Below the pieces are notes generated by a model. The model was not told the origin of the DNA. It ran no database searches and was given only the letters and a program-made list of their open reading frames with translations. A stretch of DNA of 7,609 nucleotides, from positions 1 through 7,609 of the forward strand of contig JAFAGX010000185.1 in assembly GCA_019237515.1 (NCBI GenBank), given 5' to 3'. Positions 1 to 6,109 of this stretch are shown here, piece by piece. The position numbers and the translations under genes are program-made. Source of the stretch: Acidobacteriaceae bacterium (GTDB lineage Bacteria; Acidobacteriota; Terriglobia; Terriglobales; SbA1). Positions within the stretch are counted from its first letter, which is position 1. Each line of letters begins with the position of its first letter.

Positions 1-1295
1 AACTGCGTCAGCAGCTTGTCGATATTGGGAATGACCGACGGTACGTCCGTCACAATGATGGCGTTTGTGCGCTCATCGGCGATAACGTCACCACGCTGCG
101 AGATGAACTTCTTGCATGTGATGACCAGGTCTTTCGCGTGTGCGTAGCTAAGGAAGCGAGTGAAGGTGACCTTGTCAACTGCCAGCGCCTCTGCTTCATG
201 CTGCGCGCGACGCGCATCAGCCTCGTGCTTCAAGGTTTCGACCGTGGCGATGCGCAGGATGTTCCCATCCAGCTGCCGAGCCAGGTCGTTGTTCTTCAGC
301 ACGATGTCTAGCGCCTGATCCCACGGCACGTCATCAAGGACAATCGTCAGGGTTCCTTTAACGTTTGGATCAAGGACCACATTCAATCCGCTGATTTCGT
401 GAATCAGGCGGAAGAAATCTTTCAGGTCCACGTCCTTCAGGTTTACCGAGATGGGTTCACCCGTGTATTTTGGCTCGGAGCCAGATGCGGGTTGCTGCCC
501 GCTCTGGGCTCGTTGCTCGGCTGCCAGGTTCACCGCCGGCTGGATTGCGGAACCAGCGGATGGCGGTTGCGAACTTTGCGCCGCACTCGGCGCCGGCAGC
601 AGATTGCCTTCGGGGCGGTCCACGAATTTCGACGCGGCTTCTACCACCCGAGCAGGAGGCCCGCTTACCGCTGAGTCACTCTCATCCGCGGACTTTGGCT
701 TGTAGGAAGGCTCCAGGAAAACAAAGTTGTTGGGAGCAGACGTGGCTTGCTCCTGTTTGTTGTCGGCCGGAGCCGCTGCCGCCGCCGCCGGTGCGCTTAG
801 GCTGGCAACAGGCTTCGCCGATACGGGCAGTACAGCCGTACGATGGATCGACGCCGGTGCCTTTTCCGTCTTGGCGCTCGAACTGGCAGCCGGATGCAAT
901 CTCAAAACGACTTTGTTATCGCCGCTCGGAGACACATCGTATGCACACGCAGTGAGCAGGTCGATCACAACACTGGTCGTCGGCGGATTCTGCCCGTTCA
1001 TGCCGATGCGCACGTCCTTCACGCCTTCTTGATCCACGCTCAAGTGGTTGCGCGAGGTCGCCGCCACGGTATTTGGCAGCATCACCAGTAACCGTGCAGG
1101 CGAATCGAGCGTGCTGACTTTCGGAGTCATCGAACCCCGCGACGTCATCTCTACGCTGATGCCGTCTTGTGCACGCAGCACCTCTACCTTTTGCAAGGTC
1201 GCGTGATCGGTCGCCCCTGCAGGCGTGTTCGCGGTTTCAGCAGCCGCAATCACGACCAGCAGCGGTAGCAAAACAACCAGTAGTTGCTTTCGCAT
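1..1295 (-). CDS. pilQ: Type IV pilus secretin PilQ, N-terminal part (runs off the window)
   Basis: Outer-membrane secretin through which the type IV pilus passes; 431 codons are visible and the C-terminal pore domain lies beyond base 1. In order: a signal peptide (about residues 1-19, MRKQ then a Leu/Val-rich core), an AMIN domain (about 35-135, with VKDVRIGMNG at 92-101) that in PilQ proteins is known to bind peptidoglycan, a low-complexity Ala/Pro/Ser/Gln linker (about 136-275), a secretin/TonB short N-terminal (STN) domain (about 281-350, with VNLKDVDLKDFFRLI), and the start of a secretin N1-type domain (about 372-431, with RGDVIADERTNAIIVTD). The ATG at 1295 is preceded by GGAGAAGGG and begins the signal peptide; an in-frame GTG at 1310 is less likely because the ribosome site would lie inside the gene. 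It is last of the visible pil genes, 91 bases after pilP. Family assignment is firm; the total length is unknown. Confidence 0.93.
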   Translation of the reverse strand, partial: MRKQLLVVLLPLLVVIAAAETANTPAGATDHATLQKVEVLRAQDGISVEMTSRGSMTPKVSTLDSPARLLVMLPNTVAATSRNHLSVDQEGVKDVRIGMNGQNPPTTSVVIDLLTACAYDVSPSGDNKVVLRLHPAASSSAKTEKAPASIHRTAVLPVSAKPVASLSAPAAAAAAPADNKQEQATSAPNNFVFLEPSYKPKSADESDSAVSGPPARVVEAASKFVDRPEGNLLPAPSAAQSSQPPSAGSAIQPAVNLAAEQRAQSGQQPASGSEPKYTGEPISVNLKDVDLKDFFRLIHEISGLNVVLDPNVKGTLTIVLDDVPWDQALDIVLKNNDLARQLDGNILRIATVETLKHEADARRAQHEAEALAVDKVTFTRFLSYAHAKDLVITCKKFISQRGDVIADERTNAIIVTDVPSVIPNIDKLLTQ

Positions 1296-1386
1296 TTCCC
1301 TTCTCCCCACGGGCTCGCATCTGCCAGCCTCGTGCCTTCTCTCTCCCCGATTTGCAAGCCTCTATTGGGCTCGTTCCTACCCACAC

Positions 1387-2160
1387 CTAAACTGCGGGGG
1401 TAGCGATCTTTTTCGTAACTCCCCGCGTAAACGGCTTTCCGAGCTTGTCCTCGACCGTCTGGTTGAAGATGACCGAGTCCCCGGTGATCTTCACCACATA
1501 CCCGTTGAAGACGGGATCGTTCTCGCGCAGGAAATAAGCTTTGTTCATGCTGTTGATCACGACCGCAATCATGCCGGTCTCCGACTTCACAATTCCGGTA
1601 AGGATGATCTGATCAACCGCCAGACAGCGCTTGCCGGTGCTGCAGCCGGAACCGGAAGCCATGTGCGTCACAACCGGACTTATAAACGGATCCCGGCGCC
1701 CTGCCGCGCTGTATTCTCGTGGTTCTTTTTTCTTCGATTCTTCGGGTACCTTCTTGTCTTCGACAGCAACTGCGTTCTTTGGCTCCGCAGGTTTGCTGAC
1801 TGCAACTGTCGTCTTGCTTTGTTTCTTCGCCGTCGCTTTATGTGTTGCTACCTTGACCTTGGTTGCCGGAGCGCTTGCCGGTGCCTTCGCGGGTGCGACC
1901 GCAACTTGCTTCTGAGTCGCTGGAGCCGCTGAGTTACCGGCCGCCGGCTTGCCAGGCGCAGGTTTCACTGCCGACGATTGGCTTACAGCCGCTGAGTTCG
2001 TCGCTTGCCCACCCGCGGATAAGGCAGCATTCTGATCGATGGTCTGCTTCTGCTGAACGTTTTGCAGCGTGTTCTTGGTGTTCTGGATCACGTCTGGGTT
2101 CTGCGCCCAGGCCGATCCCAGCATCGCTGCGAAAAGCAGAAATCCGAGTGTCATCTTCAT
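1387..2160 (-). CDS. pilP: Type IV pilus assembly protein PilP (periplasmic link to the secretin)
   Basis: 257-residue periplasmic protein expected to connect the PilN/PilO inner-membrane pair to PilQ. Visible: an N-terminal signal peptide ending AWA at about residue 19; a long Ala/Lys/Pro/Val-rich linker (about 45-150); then the conserved PilP core starting at the hallmark RDPF (156-159), continuing through VDQIILTGIV and a beta-rich stretch with YFLRENDPV and GYVVKITGD. Proteobacterial PilP is usually a lipoprotein; here no lipobox cysteine follows the signal peptide, so it may be soluble or held by its partners. Two cysteines, C173 and C179 in the core, could form a disulfide. The start overlaps the pilO stop by ATGA, implying translational coupling. 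The core is short relative to the linker, so identification rests on the RDPF region and on gene order. Confidence 0.88.
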   Translation of the reverse strand: MKMTLGFLLFAAMLGSAWAQNPDVIQNTKNTLQNVQQKQTIDQNAALSAGGQATNSAAVSQSSAVKPAPGKPAAGNSAAPATQKQVAVAPAKAPASAPATKVKVATHKATAKKQSKTTVAVSKPAEPKNAVAVEDKKVPEESKKKEPREYSAAGRRDPFISPVVTHMASGSGCSTGKRCLAVDQIILTGIVKSETGMIAVVINSMNKAYFLRENDPVFNGYVVKITGDSVIFNQTVEDKLGKPFTRGVTKKIATPAV

Positions 2161-2789
2161 AACGCCCCCTTGGCTTTTCCAGGTGCGCTGGCCGAAGCCA
2201 CCGTGTCATGCGAATAGAACGTTGACGCCTGGCAGGTAGCGACAATGCTTTCATTCGGACCGTATTGATACGTGTGCTTGGTCTTCGCTTCCGATCCCTT
2301 CTTCGGGTTGGCAATCAGCAGGTCGGAAATGTTCACAATCCGTTCCAGTTTTCCGACATGGTCGAAGAAGCTGAGCACCGAATAGTACGGACCGTCGAGT
2401 TCCACCTCGAACGGAACTTCCGAGTAATATTCCTTCGTACTCACTGGCTTCGCAGTGTAGCGGCGAATCTCGATTCCGGTCTTCATGGCCTCGGCATCGA
2501 GCATCTTGATGAAGTTATCGACTTCCTTCTCGTCAGGCACGATGCGGCGCTCGATCTCAAGCTGCTGTTTGAGATTGGCGACTTGCCGCTCCATGTCCTT
2601 GAGTTTCGGCCGATAAGATTCCAGTTCGGCGTTCTCGCGCAGCTTCGCATTGAGCTTCTGCTGCACCTGCGCGTTGGCTTCTTTCTGGGACTTGAAGACT
2701 GTGAAATACAGTCCGACAGTCACCAGAACAGCCGCGGCGATCAACGCCCCCCACTGCTTCAGACTCGGCATTTCGCTGAGTTTTTCCAT
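2157..2789 (-). CDS. pilO: Type IV pilus assembly protein PilO (inner membrane)
   Basis: 210-residue bitopic inner-membrane protein that pairs with PilN in the pilus alignment complex. It has a short cytoplasmic tail, one transmembrane segment (about 13-32), a charged coiled coil (about 35-95, rich in Lys, Glu, Gln and Leu) and a C-terminal ferredoxin-like periplasmic domain. The stretch YSEVPFEVELDGPYY followed by FFDHVGKLERIV is typical of PilO. The ATG at 2789 lies 14 bases after the pilN stop, in a purine-rich GGGCGGGGAAGG leader; a second in-frame ATG at residue 7 is possible and would not alter the membrane segment. The stop overlaps the pilP start. Confidence 0.93.
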   Translation of the reverse strand: MEKLSEMPSLKQWGALIAAAVLVTVGLYFTVFKSQKEANAQVQQKLNAKLRENAELESYRPKLKDMERQVANLKQQLEIERRIVPDEKEVDNFIKMLDAEAMKTGIEIRRYTAKPVSTKEYYSEVPFEVELDGPYYSVLSFFDHVGKLERIVNISDLLIANPKKGSEAKTKHTYQYGPNESIVATCQASTFYSHDTVASASAPGKAKGAL

Positions 2790-2803
2790 ACCTTCCCCGC
2801 CCT

Positions 2804-3394
2804 CTACGACTTCGCCTTTGTGCAGGTCAACGTAAACTGAAACGCCTGCATTTCTTTGTAGGAGTCATCCTGAAACGTTTCTTTGATCTCAATACTGCTG
2901 AAGCGGCCAGTCTTCTCGAGGTTGTGGATCAGAGCGGCCACTGCATCCGTGCTAAGCGCCATACCCTCGATATCCACGTTGGCTCCCAAGTCTTTCATCG
3001 TCGTGAGCCATACCGCTTCGGTGCTGTTGATGGTGTCACCGACAGTGTTCAGCAGCTCGACCGGGCCAGCCTGGCTCGCGCGCAATTGATCAATCACATC
3101 AACTCGGCGTTTGTAGTTATCGGCTTCTCGCTGGCGCTCGAGGTAACGGGCCTTTACGTCGGCTAACTCACGATTTTTCTGTTCCGCCACCTGCATTTTC
3201 TTGGCAAGTCCCTTACTTTCACGATCGAGCCGATACCAATACAGGCCGTTCAGAGAGGCCGCCAGCAACAGCACGACCAGGATCTTGATCTTCGGCGAGC
3301 CCGGCTCCCCCATCGACATCTCGAAGCTGACTGCCGGAACAGCGCTGCGCTTGTTCTTCGGTTTTGGTGCTCCAAGCAGGTTGATTCGGATCAT
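2804..3394 (-). CDS. pilN: Type IV pilus assembly protein PilN (inner membrane)
   Basis: 196-residue bitopic inner-membrane protein. The N-terminus MIRINLLG matches the conserved short INLLP-like peptide that in PilN is known to dock into a groove of PilM. It is followed by a proline- and lysine-rich cytoplasmic linker, one transmembrane segment (about 36-54), a highly charged coiled coil (about 55-105), and a C-terminal ferredoxin-like domain (about 110-196) with WLTTMKDLGANVDIEG and a final FTLTC strand. The start overlaps the pilM stop by ATGA; an AAGGAG lies about 12 bases upstream inside pilM, a slightly long spacing that suits coupled translation. Confidence 0.93.
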   Translation of the reverse strand: MIRINLLGAPKPKNKRSAVPAVSFEMSMGEPGSPKIKILVVLLLAASLNGLYWYRLDRESKGLAKKMQVAEQKNRELADVKARYLERQREADNYKRRVDVIDQLRASQAGPVELLNTVGDTINSTEAVWLTTMKDLGANVDIEGMALSTDAVAALIHNLEKTGRFSSIEIKETFQDDSYKEMQAFQFTLTCTKAKS

Positions 3395-4446
3395 AGGTTC
3401 TCAAAGCTCCTTAGTGCCAAACCCACCGCAACCGCCAGCTGCCCGGCATTTTTTTCGATCAGTTCCACTCCATGGCCCTGTGCAGGCGGCGCGATCCGCT
3501 GGAACGGGTTGAGGATCTCGACTGGCAACGAAAATTCCTGCCGCAATGCCTCGACCAACCCCGGAACCTTGGAGGAACCGCCCGCGAGAAAGATCTTCTC
3601 GATGTGCTCCCCTGCAGCGCTGGCGCGGAAAAAGTCGAATGTCTTCTGAATTTCCAGCACGATAATCTCGGTCACCTGCTGGAGGATCGGGGTCTTGGCA
3701 TCTTCGCTTACGGTCCCCACTTTCTCGCCCAGCTTGAGCTTCTCGGCATCGTCGAAATTCAGGTCCAATTCCTTCTGCAGTGAGTCCGTGTATTGATGAC
3801 CACCAACGCTGACGTCGCGCGGGAACAGCGGAGTCGTGCCTTTCACGATGTTGATGTTCATAACGCTGGCGCCCAGATTCAGCAGCGCCACCACCTGGCC
3901 CGGCGCCGGCTCGTAGTTGTACTCGTAGCAGTTCTGCAGCGCGAGAGCATCGATGTCCACGATAGCGGGGGTTTTCCCAGCCATCGAGAGTACGTTGGTG
4001 TAGTTGAGAATCTTGTCCTTCTTGACCGCGACGAGCAGCACGTCCATCTGTGGGCTGCCCGCGTCTTCGGAAAGAATCTGATAATCGAGGTTTACGTCAG
4101 CCAAATCGAAGGGGATGTGCTGGGCTGCTTCCTTCTGGATCGTGTCGGCCAACTCCTGATCGCTCATGGAGGGCAGCGAAATCTTCTTCACGATCACCGA
4201 GTGTCCGCTGACCGAGGTTGCAACCGCGCGGGTTTTGATCTCGTTATCGGTAAAAAGCTTTGCAATGGCACTGGAAACGGTGCCGGAATCGACGATCATG
4301 GAGTCGACCACAATATCTGGCGCCAGCGGCTCAATTCCGAGATGTGCCACTTCCAGCCCTTCGCGACTCTTTTTGAGTTCGACCGCTTTAATGCTCGAAG
4401 AGCCCACATCCAGACCAACAATCGTCTTCGCTCCGAATCGAAACAT
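3391..4446 (-). CDS. pilM: Type IV pilus assembly protein PilM (actin-like ATP-binding protein)
   Basis: 351-residue cytoplasmic protein of the actin/FtsA fold, full length for the family. Nucleotide-binding motifs are visible: phosphate-1 loop IVGLDVGSSSIKAVEL (9-24), phosphate-2 region LLNLGASVMNINIVKG (about 188-203) and adenosine loop IFLAGGSSKVPGL (about 285-297). The central region has the PilM-type QKEAAQHIPFDL segment. It binds the N-terminal tail of PilN and organises the inner-membrane platform of the pilus machine. The ATG at 4446 is preceded by AAGGCGGG at a good distance, and by a small hairpin. It lies 42 bases after the HTH gene on the same strand and overlaps pilN. Confidence 0.96.
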   Translation of the reverse strand: MFRFGAKTIVGLDVGSSSIKAVELKKSREGLEVAHLGIEPLAPDIVVDSMIVDSGTVSSAIAKLFTDNEIKTRAVATSVSGHSVIVKKISLPSMSDQELADTIQKEAAQHIPFDLADVNLDYQILSEDAGSPQMDVLLVAVKKDKILNYTNVLSMAGKTPAIVDIDALALQNCYEYNYEPAPGQVVALLNLGASVMNINIVKGTTPLFPRDVSVGGHQYTDSLQKELDLNFDDAEKLKLGEKVGTVSEDAKTPILQQVTEIIVLEIQKTFDFFRASAAGEHIEKIFLAGGSSKVPGLVEALRQEFSLPVEILNPFQRIAPPAQGHGVELIEKNAGQLAVAVGLALRSFENL

Positions 4447-4459
4447 GTGCCCGCCTTAT

Positions 4460-4478
4460 CAGCCGTTCTAGCCGGCTG
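4460..4478 (-). other. Small inverted repeat ahead of the pilM ribosome binding site
   Basis: CAGCCG and CGGCTG form a 6-bp stem (4473-4478 with 4460-4465) around a 7-base loop in the 42-base gap between the HTH gene and pilM. The pilM ribosome site AAGGCGGG (4457-4450) follows at once. There is no T tract, so it is not an intrinsic terminator. It might affect pilM translation or mRNA processing, or be chance. Confidence 0.3.
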
Positions 4479-4488
4479 CTGTTTTCGC

Positions 4489-4725
4489 CTACGGCGATCC
4501 GGCAGCGCTGGCTGCCGCTTTCGACTTCTTCCTGCTTTTTGCCTCCATCTGGCTGGACTTCTCTTCCATCCACTGGTCGAGCCTGGATTTCTTAAAACGC
4601 CAGCGGTTGCCCAGTTTGAAGGCGGGAATCTTTTGTTCCCCCACGTACTTGTACAGCGTGTCCGGACTCACTCCCAGGTACTGCGAAGCCTGGCGAATGT
4701 TCATGACTTCACGCGAGTCGGCCAT
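4489..4725 (-). CDS. Small MerR/excisionase-type helix-turn-helix DNA-binding protein
   Basis: 78-residue protein with one winged HTH domain of the HTH_17/excisionase (MerR-like) type at about residues 8-56: recognition region RQASQYLGVSPDTLYKYV, then the wing IPAFKLGNRWRF and the closing helix LDQWM. The tail (57-78) is Lys/Ser/Ala-rich and basic, with no effector or catalytic domain. Small proteins of this class either assist phage recombination or act as transcription factors; BldC of Streptomyces is a related example known to bind direct repeats. There is no integrase or phage gene here, and the gene heads the pil operon in the same direction, so a regulatory role is the better inference. 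The start is supported by AAAGGGA about 8 bases upstream of the ATG. The target is unknown; the repeats upstream are a candidate. Confidence 0.88.
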   Translation of the reverse strand: MADSREVMNIRQASQYLGVSPDTLYKYVGEQKIPAFKLGNRWRFKKSRLDQWMEEKSSQMEAKSRKKSKAAASAAGSP

Positions 4726-4837
4726 AATTGTTCCCTTTCCACAGAAGTGATTTGCCCGCGCCTACCGGTCCGCAGGGCGAATTGGGAGAGAATTCCCCAG
4801 AAGCAAGGCTTCCCGAAGAATTCGAGTGCCCCGAGCA

Positions 4838-4866
4838 TATATCAACCCGGAAAGGCGTCAGGTCAA
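4838..4866 (-). promoter_or_regulatory. Candidate sigma-70-type promoter for the HTH-pilMNOPQ operon
   Basis: On the minus strand, TTGACC (4866-4861, 5 of 6 to the -35 consensus) is followed after 17 bases by GATATA (4843-4838, a poor -10), with an overlapping TATATG two bases further on. Transcription would begin near 4831 and leave a leader of about 105 bases. The tandem 10-bp repeat lies just upstream of the -35. Spacing is good, but the -10 is weak and the call is by eye. Confidence 0.35.
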
Positions 4867-4875
4867 GGCTGAATT

Positions 4876-4895
4876 CCGAGTTTTACCGAGTTTTA
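4876..4895. repeat. Perfect tandem 10-bp direct repeat in the operon's upstream region
   Basis: CCGAGTTTTA occurs twice head to tail (4876-4885 and 4886-4895). On the operon strand this reads as two copies of TAAAACTCGG. The period is one DNA helical turn, and the repeat lies about 10 to 30 bases upstream of the candidate -35 at 4866, where an activator could bind. The repeat is certain; a role as operator is inferred. Confidence 0.5.
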
Positions 4896-4940
4896 TGCCT
4901 GTTTTCTGGAATATCGCGAAACCCCAGTTGCAATTTATAG

Positions 4941-4981
4941 CTACATATAGTGATTTAAATTACTCTGAATACAATATGTAG
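4941..4981. promoter_or_regulatory. Nested AT-rich inverted repeats (possible operator)
   Basis: CTACATAT (4941-4948) and ATATGTAG (4974-4981) are perfect 8-base inverted arms. Between them, AGTGATTT and AAATTACT (4949-4964) form a 16-base palindrome with one mismatched pair, abutting the left arm. The segment is the most AT-rich of the window. It resembles a regulator binding site, but no nearby regulator is known to use it. Confidence 0.35.
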
Positions 4982-4986
4982 AAGTG

Positions 4987-5016
4987 TTTATAGGGCAGGT
5001 TCCCGGGGAGGGTCGA
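4987..5016 (-). promoter_or_regulatory. Weak distal promoter candidate, minus strand
   Basis: TCGACC (5016-5011) and TATAAA (4992-4987, 5 of 6 to the -10 consensus) are separated by 18 bases. If used, it would give the HTH-pil transcript a leader of about 255 bases that runs through the AT palindrome and the repeats. The -35 match is only 4 of 6. Confidence 0.22.
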
Positions 5017-5168
5017 GCGCATAACGAAAGTATTACAGACGGTACCAACGTGCCACCGCCCGCAAAAAGCCCTACAAAACACAGGGAATCCGCCATTTTC
5101 CGCGGGACTTCAGTTCGCAAATTGGCCCAGCGTTTTCTCCCTGACTCTTTGTGATTTACACGGTTCTT

Positions 5169-5199
5169 CTCTGTGAGCCTCCGCGTCCTCTGTGGTTTG
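5169..5199. repeat. Dispersed CTCTGTG-type repeat motif
   Basis: Three near-copies stand in a row: CTCTGTGAG (5169-5177), CCTCCGCGT (5179-5187) and CCTCTGTGG (5188-5196), with a period of about 9 to 10 bases, followed by TTT. I recall sequences of this style (CTCTGTGTCCTCTGTGG) recurring many times between genes of Acidobacteriota and some other soil bacteria. Its function is unknown. Here it ends about 20 bases before the ribosome site of doxX, so it would lie in or near that gene's leader. Confidence 0.5.
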
Positions 5200-5235
5200 G
5201 GACTTTTTGGTTTAATCTCATGACGGAGGAAGGCT

Positions 5236-5667
5236 TTGCGCTTTCTCGATCGCCTACAACCGCTGGGCCTGCTGGCGCTTCGGCTAGTCGTCGGTGTGAT
5301 TATGATCGGCCATGGTTACGGGAAAGTCTTCCATGGCGGGTTATCTCAGCACGTTCACCGGGTGGCGAGCCTCGGCCTGCCAGGATGGCTCGCCTACGCC
5401 TCTGCGTTCGCCGAGTTTTTCGGCGGCATCTTCCTGATCGTTGGCCTTTTGACCCGGATTTTTTCCCTGCTCATCTTGATTGATCTGGTGGTCGCAATCT
5501 GGAAGGTGCATTGGAAAAATGGCATGTTCGCCAAAGGCGGCTATGAATTTCCCCTGACGCTGGCGACCATTGCACTGGCGTTGATTTTCTTCGGAGCTGG
5601 GCCGATTGCGCTGGATGCGATCTTCGGACGGGGAGGAGGTCCCCGCAAGCGCAAGGCCGGCGCCTGA
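5236..5667 (+). CDS. DoxX-family integral membrane protein
   Basis: 143-residue membrane protein of the DoxX/DoxD-like family with four predicted transmembrane segments (about 9-26, 52-73, 75-92, 105-122). Family features: RLVVGVIMIGHGYGKVF in the first segment, AEFFGGIFLIVGLLTR around the conserved Glu60 in the second, and GGYEFPLTLATIALAL leading into the fourth, with a basic tail (RGGGPRKRKAGA). The family includes subunits of thiosulfate:quinone oxidoreductase and proteins linked to redox stress; most members, like this one, have no defined function. TTG at 5236 is chosen because GGAGGAAGG (5225-5233) directly precedes it and the protein then begins as the family does; an ATG at 5220 is in another frame. 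It stands alone, divergent from the pil operon. Confidence 0.88.
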   Translation: MRFLDRLQPLGLLALRLVVGVIMIGHGYGKVFHGGLSQHVHRVASLGLPGWLAYASAFAEFFGGIFLIVGLLTRIFSLLILIDLVVAIWKVHWKNGMFAKGGYEFPLTLATIALALIFFGAGPIALDAIFGRGGGPRKRKAGA

Positions 5668-5678
5668 TCCCTGAGTAT

Positions 5679-5727
5679 TGGGCCGGTGGCCCAGGTCCGG
5701 CGAGCGGGTTTCGCGAGCTGACCTGGG
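5679..5727 (+). other. Overlapping alternative hairpins after doxX
   Basis: TGGGCC-GGT-GGCCCA (5679-5693) is a perfect 6-bp hairpin 11 bases after the doxX stop. CCCAGGTC (5690-5697) also pairs perfectly with GACCTGGG (5720-5727) across 22 bases. The two structures share CCCA and cannot form at once. Neither is followed by a T tract, so an intrinsic terminator is not proven, though transcript-end protection is plausible. Confidence 0.4.
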
Positions 5728-5795
5728 AGAGACAGAATCGCGCGTTATTGCACGCTTTCTTATTACACTGCGCCATCACAAATTCTCAGCTTAAT

Positions 5796-5824
5796 TTGCG
5801 AAAAGCCGCGAATTTTATTTAAAT
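5796..5824 (+). promoter_or_regulatory. Weak promoter candidate for the FmdB-family gene
   Basis: TTGCGA (5796-5801) is followed after 16 or 17 bases by TTTAAA or TTAAAT in a local AT-rich stretch just before the gene. Transcription would start near 5830, only a few bases before the AGGAG site. Each element matches consensus at about 4 of 6 positions. Confidence 0.28.
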
Positions 5825-5849
5825 GAAATGCGCCCTCAGGAGTCATCAC

Positions 5850-6089
5850 ATGCCTATTTTCGAGTACGTCTGCAAACAATGCGATCACGAGTTCGAAGCC
5901 TTGGTCTTCGGCAGCGATAAAGCCGAATGCCCCAAATGCCACAGCAAGAAATTAGCGCCTCAGTTATCTGTGTTTGCAGTGGCGGCGAAAGGGGCGTCCA
6001 GCGCGTCAGCTTCGCCCTCGGCCGGTCCATGTGGCGCGTGCGGCGATCCGCGTGGTCCGGGGGCATGCTCCATGCCCGATCTGGATTAA
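5850..6089 (+). CDS. FmdB-family small zinc-ribbon protein
   Basis: 79-residue protein of the FmdB/CxxC_CxxC regulatory-protein family. It opens with the family signature MPIFEYVCKQC and has a zinc ribbon made of C8-x2-C11 and C27-x2-C30, then an Ala/Ser-rich spacer and a second cysteine cluster, C61-x2-C64 and C73, within GPCGACGDPRGPGACSM. FmdB was named as a putative regulator of formamidase in Methylophilus; for most members the function is unknown. The ATG at 5850 is preferred over an in-frame ATG at 5823 because AGGAG (5838-5842) lies 7 bases upstream and because the family begins at MPIFEY. It appears to be a single-gene unit. Confidence 0.9.
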   Translation: MPIFEYVCKQCDHEFEALVFGSDKAECPKCHSKKLAPQLSVFAVAAKGASSASASPSAGPCGACGDPRGPGACSMPDLD

Positions 6090-6109
6090 CAACCACACCG
6101 AGTCACGTC

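Larger units (their letters stand above)
4726..5235. other. Divergent intergenic region, no gene seen
   Basis: 510 bases between the divergently transcribed HTH gene and doxX. Reading frames here lack family resemblance and good ribosome sites. The part next to the pil operon (4770-4900) holds repeated GAATTC and CAAGGCT words and the tandem 10-bp repeat. The middle (4900-5000) is a clear AT-rich island in an otherwise GC-rich window, with a nested palindrome. The part 5000-5165 shows nothing I can assign, and 5169-5199 is a dispersed-type repeat. No tRNA or riboswitch pattern was recognised. Confidence 0.7.

Noticed and set aside
470..955. Plus-strand open frames within 399-1091
   Set aside because: They lie opposite the AMIN domain, linker and STN domain of pilQ and are byproducts of its GC-rich coding sequence.
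1225..1932. 235-codon plus-strand open frame
   Set aside because: Antisense to pilP and the start of pilQ, Cys/Arg/Leu-rich with no family resemblance.
4489..4725. Phage excisionase or mobile-element origin for the HTH gene
   Set aside because: No integrase, attachment site or phage gene is nearby, and the gene is collinear with the pil operon; a housekeeping regulator is more likely.
3793..4872. Long open frame (359 codons) on the plus strand
   Set aside because: It is antisense to pilM and the HTH gene, which have clear family motifs. Its translation is rich in His, Arg and Val with no recognisable domain.
5041..5165. Possible small RNA or tRNA in the intergenic region
   Set aside because: No cloverleaf, strong hairpin with T tract, or clear promoter-terminator pair was found.
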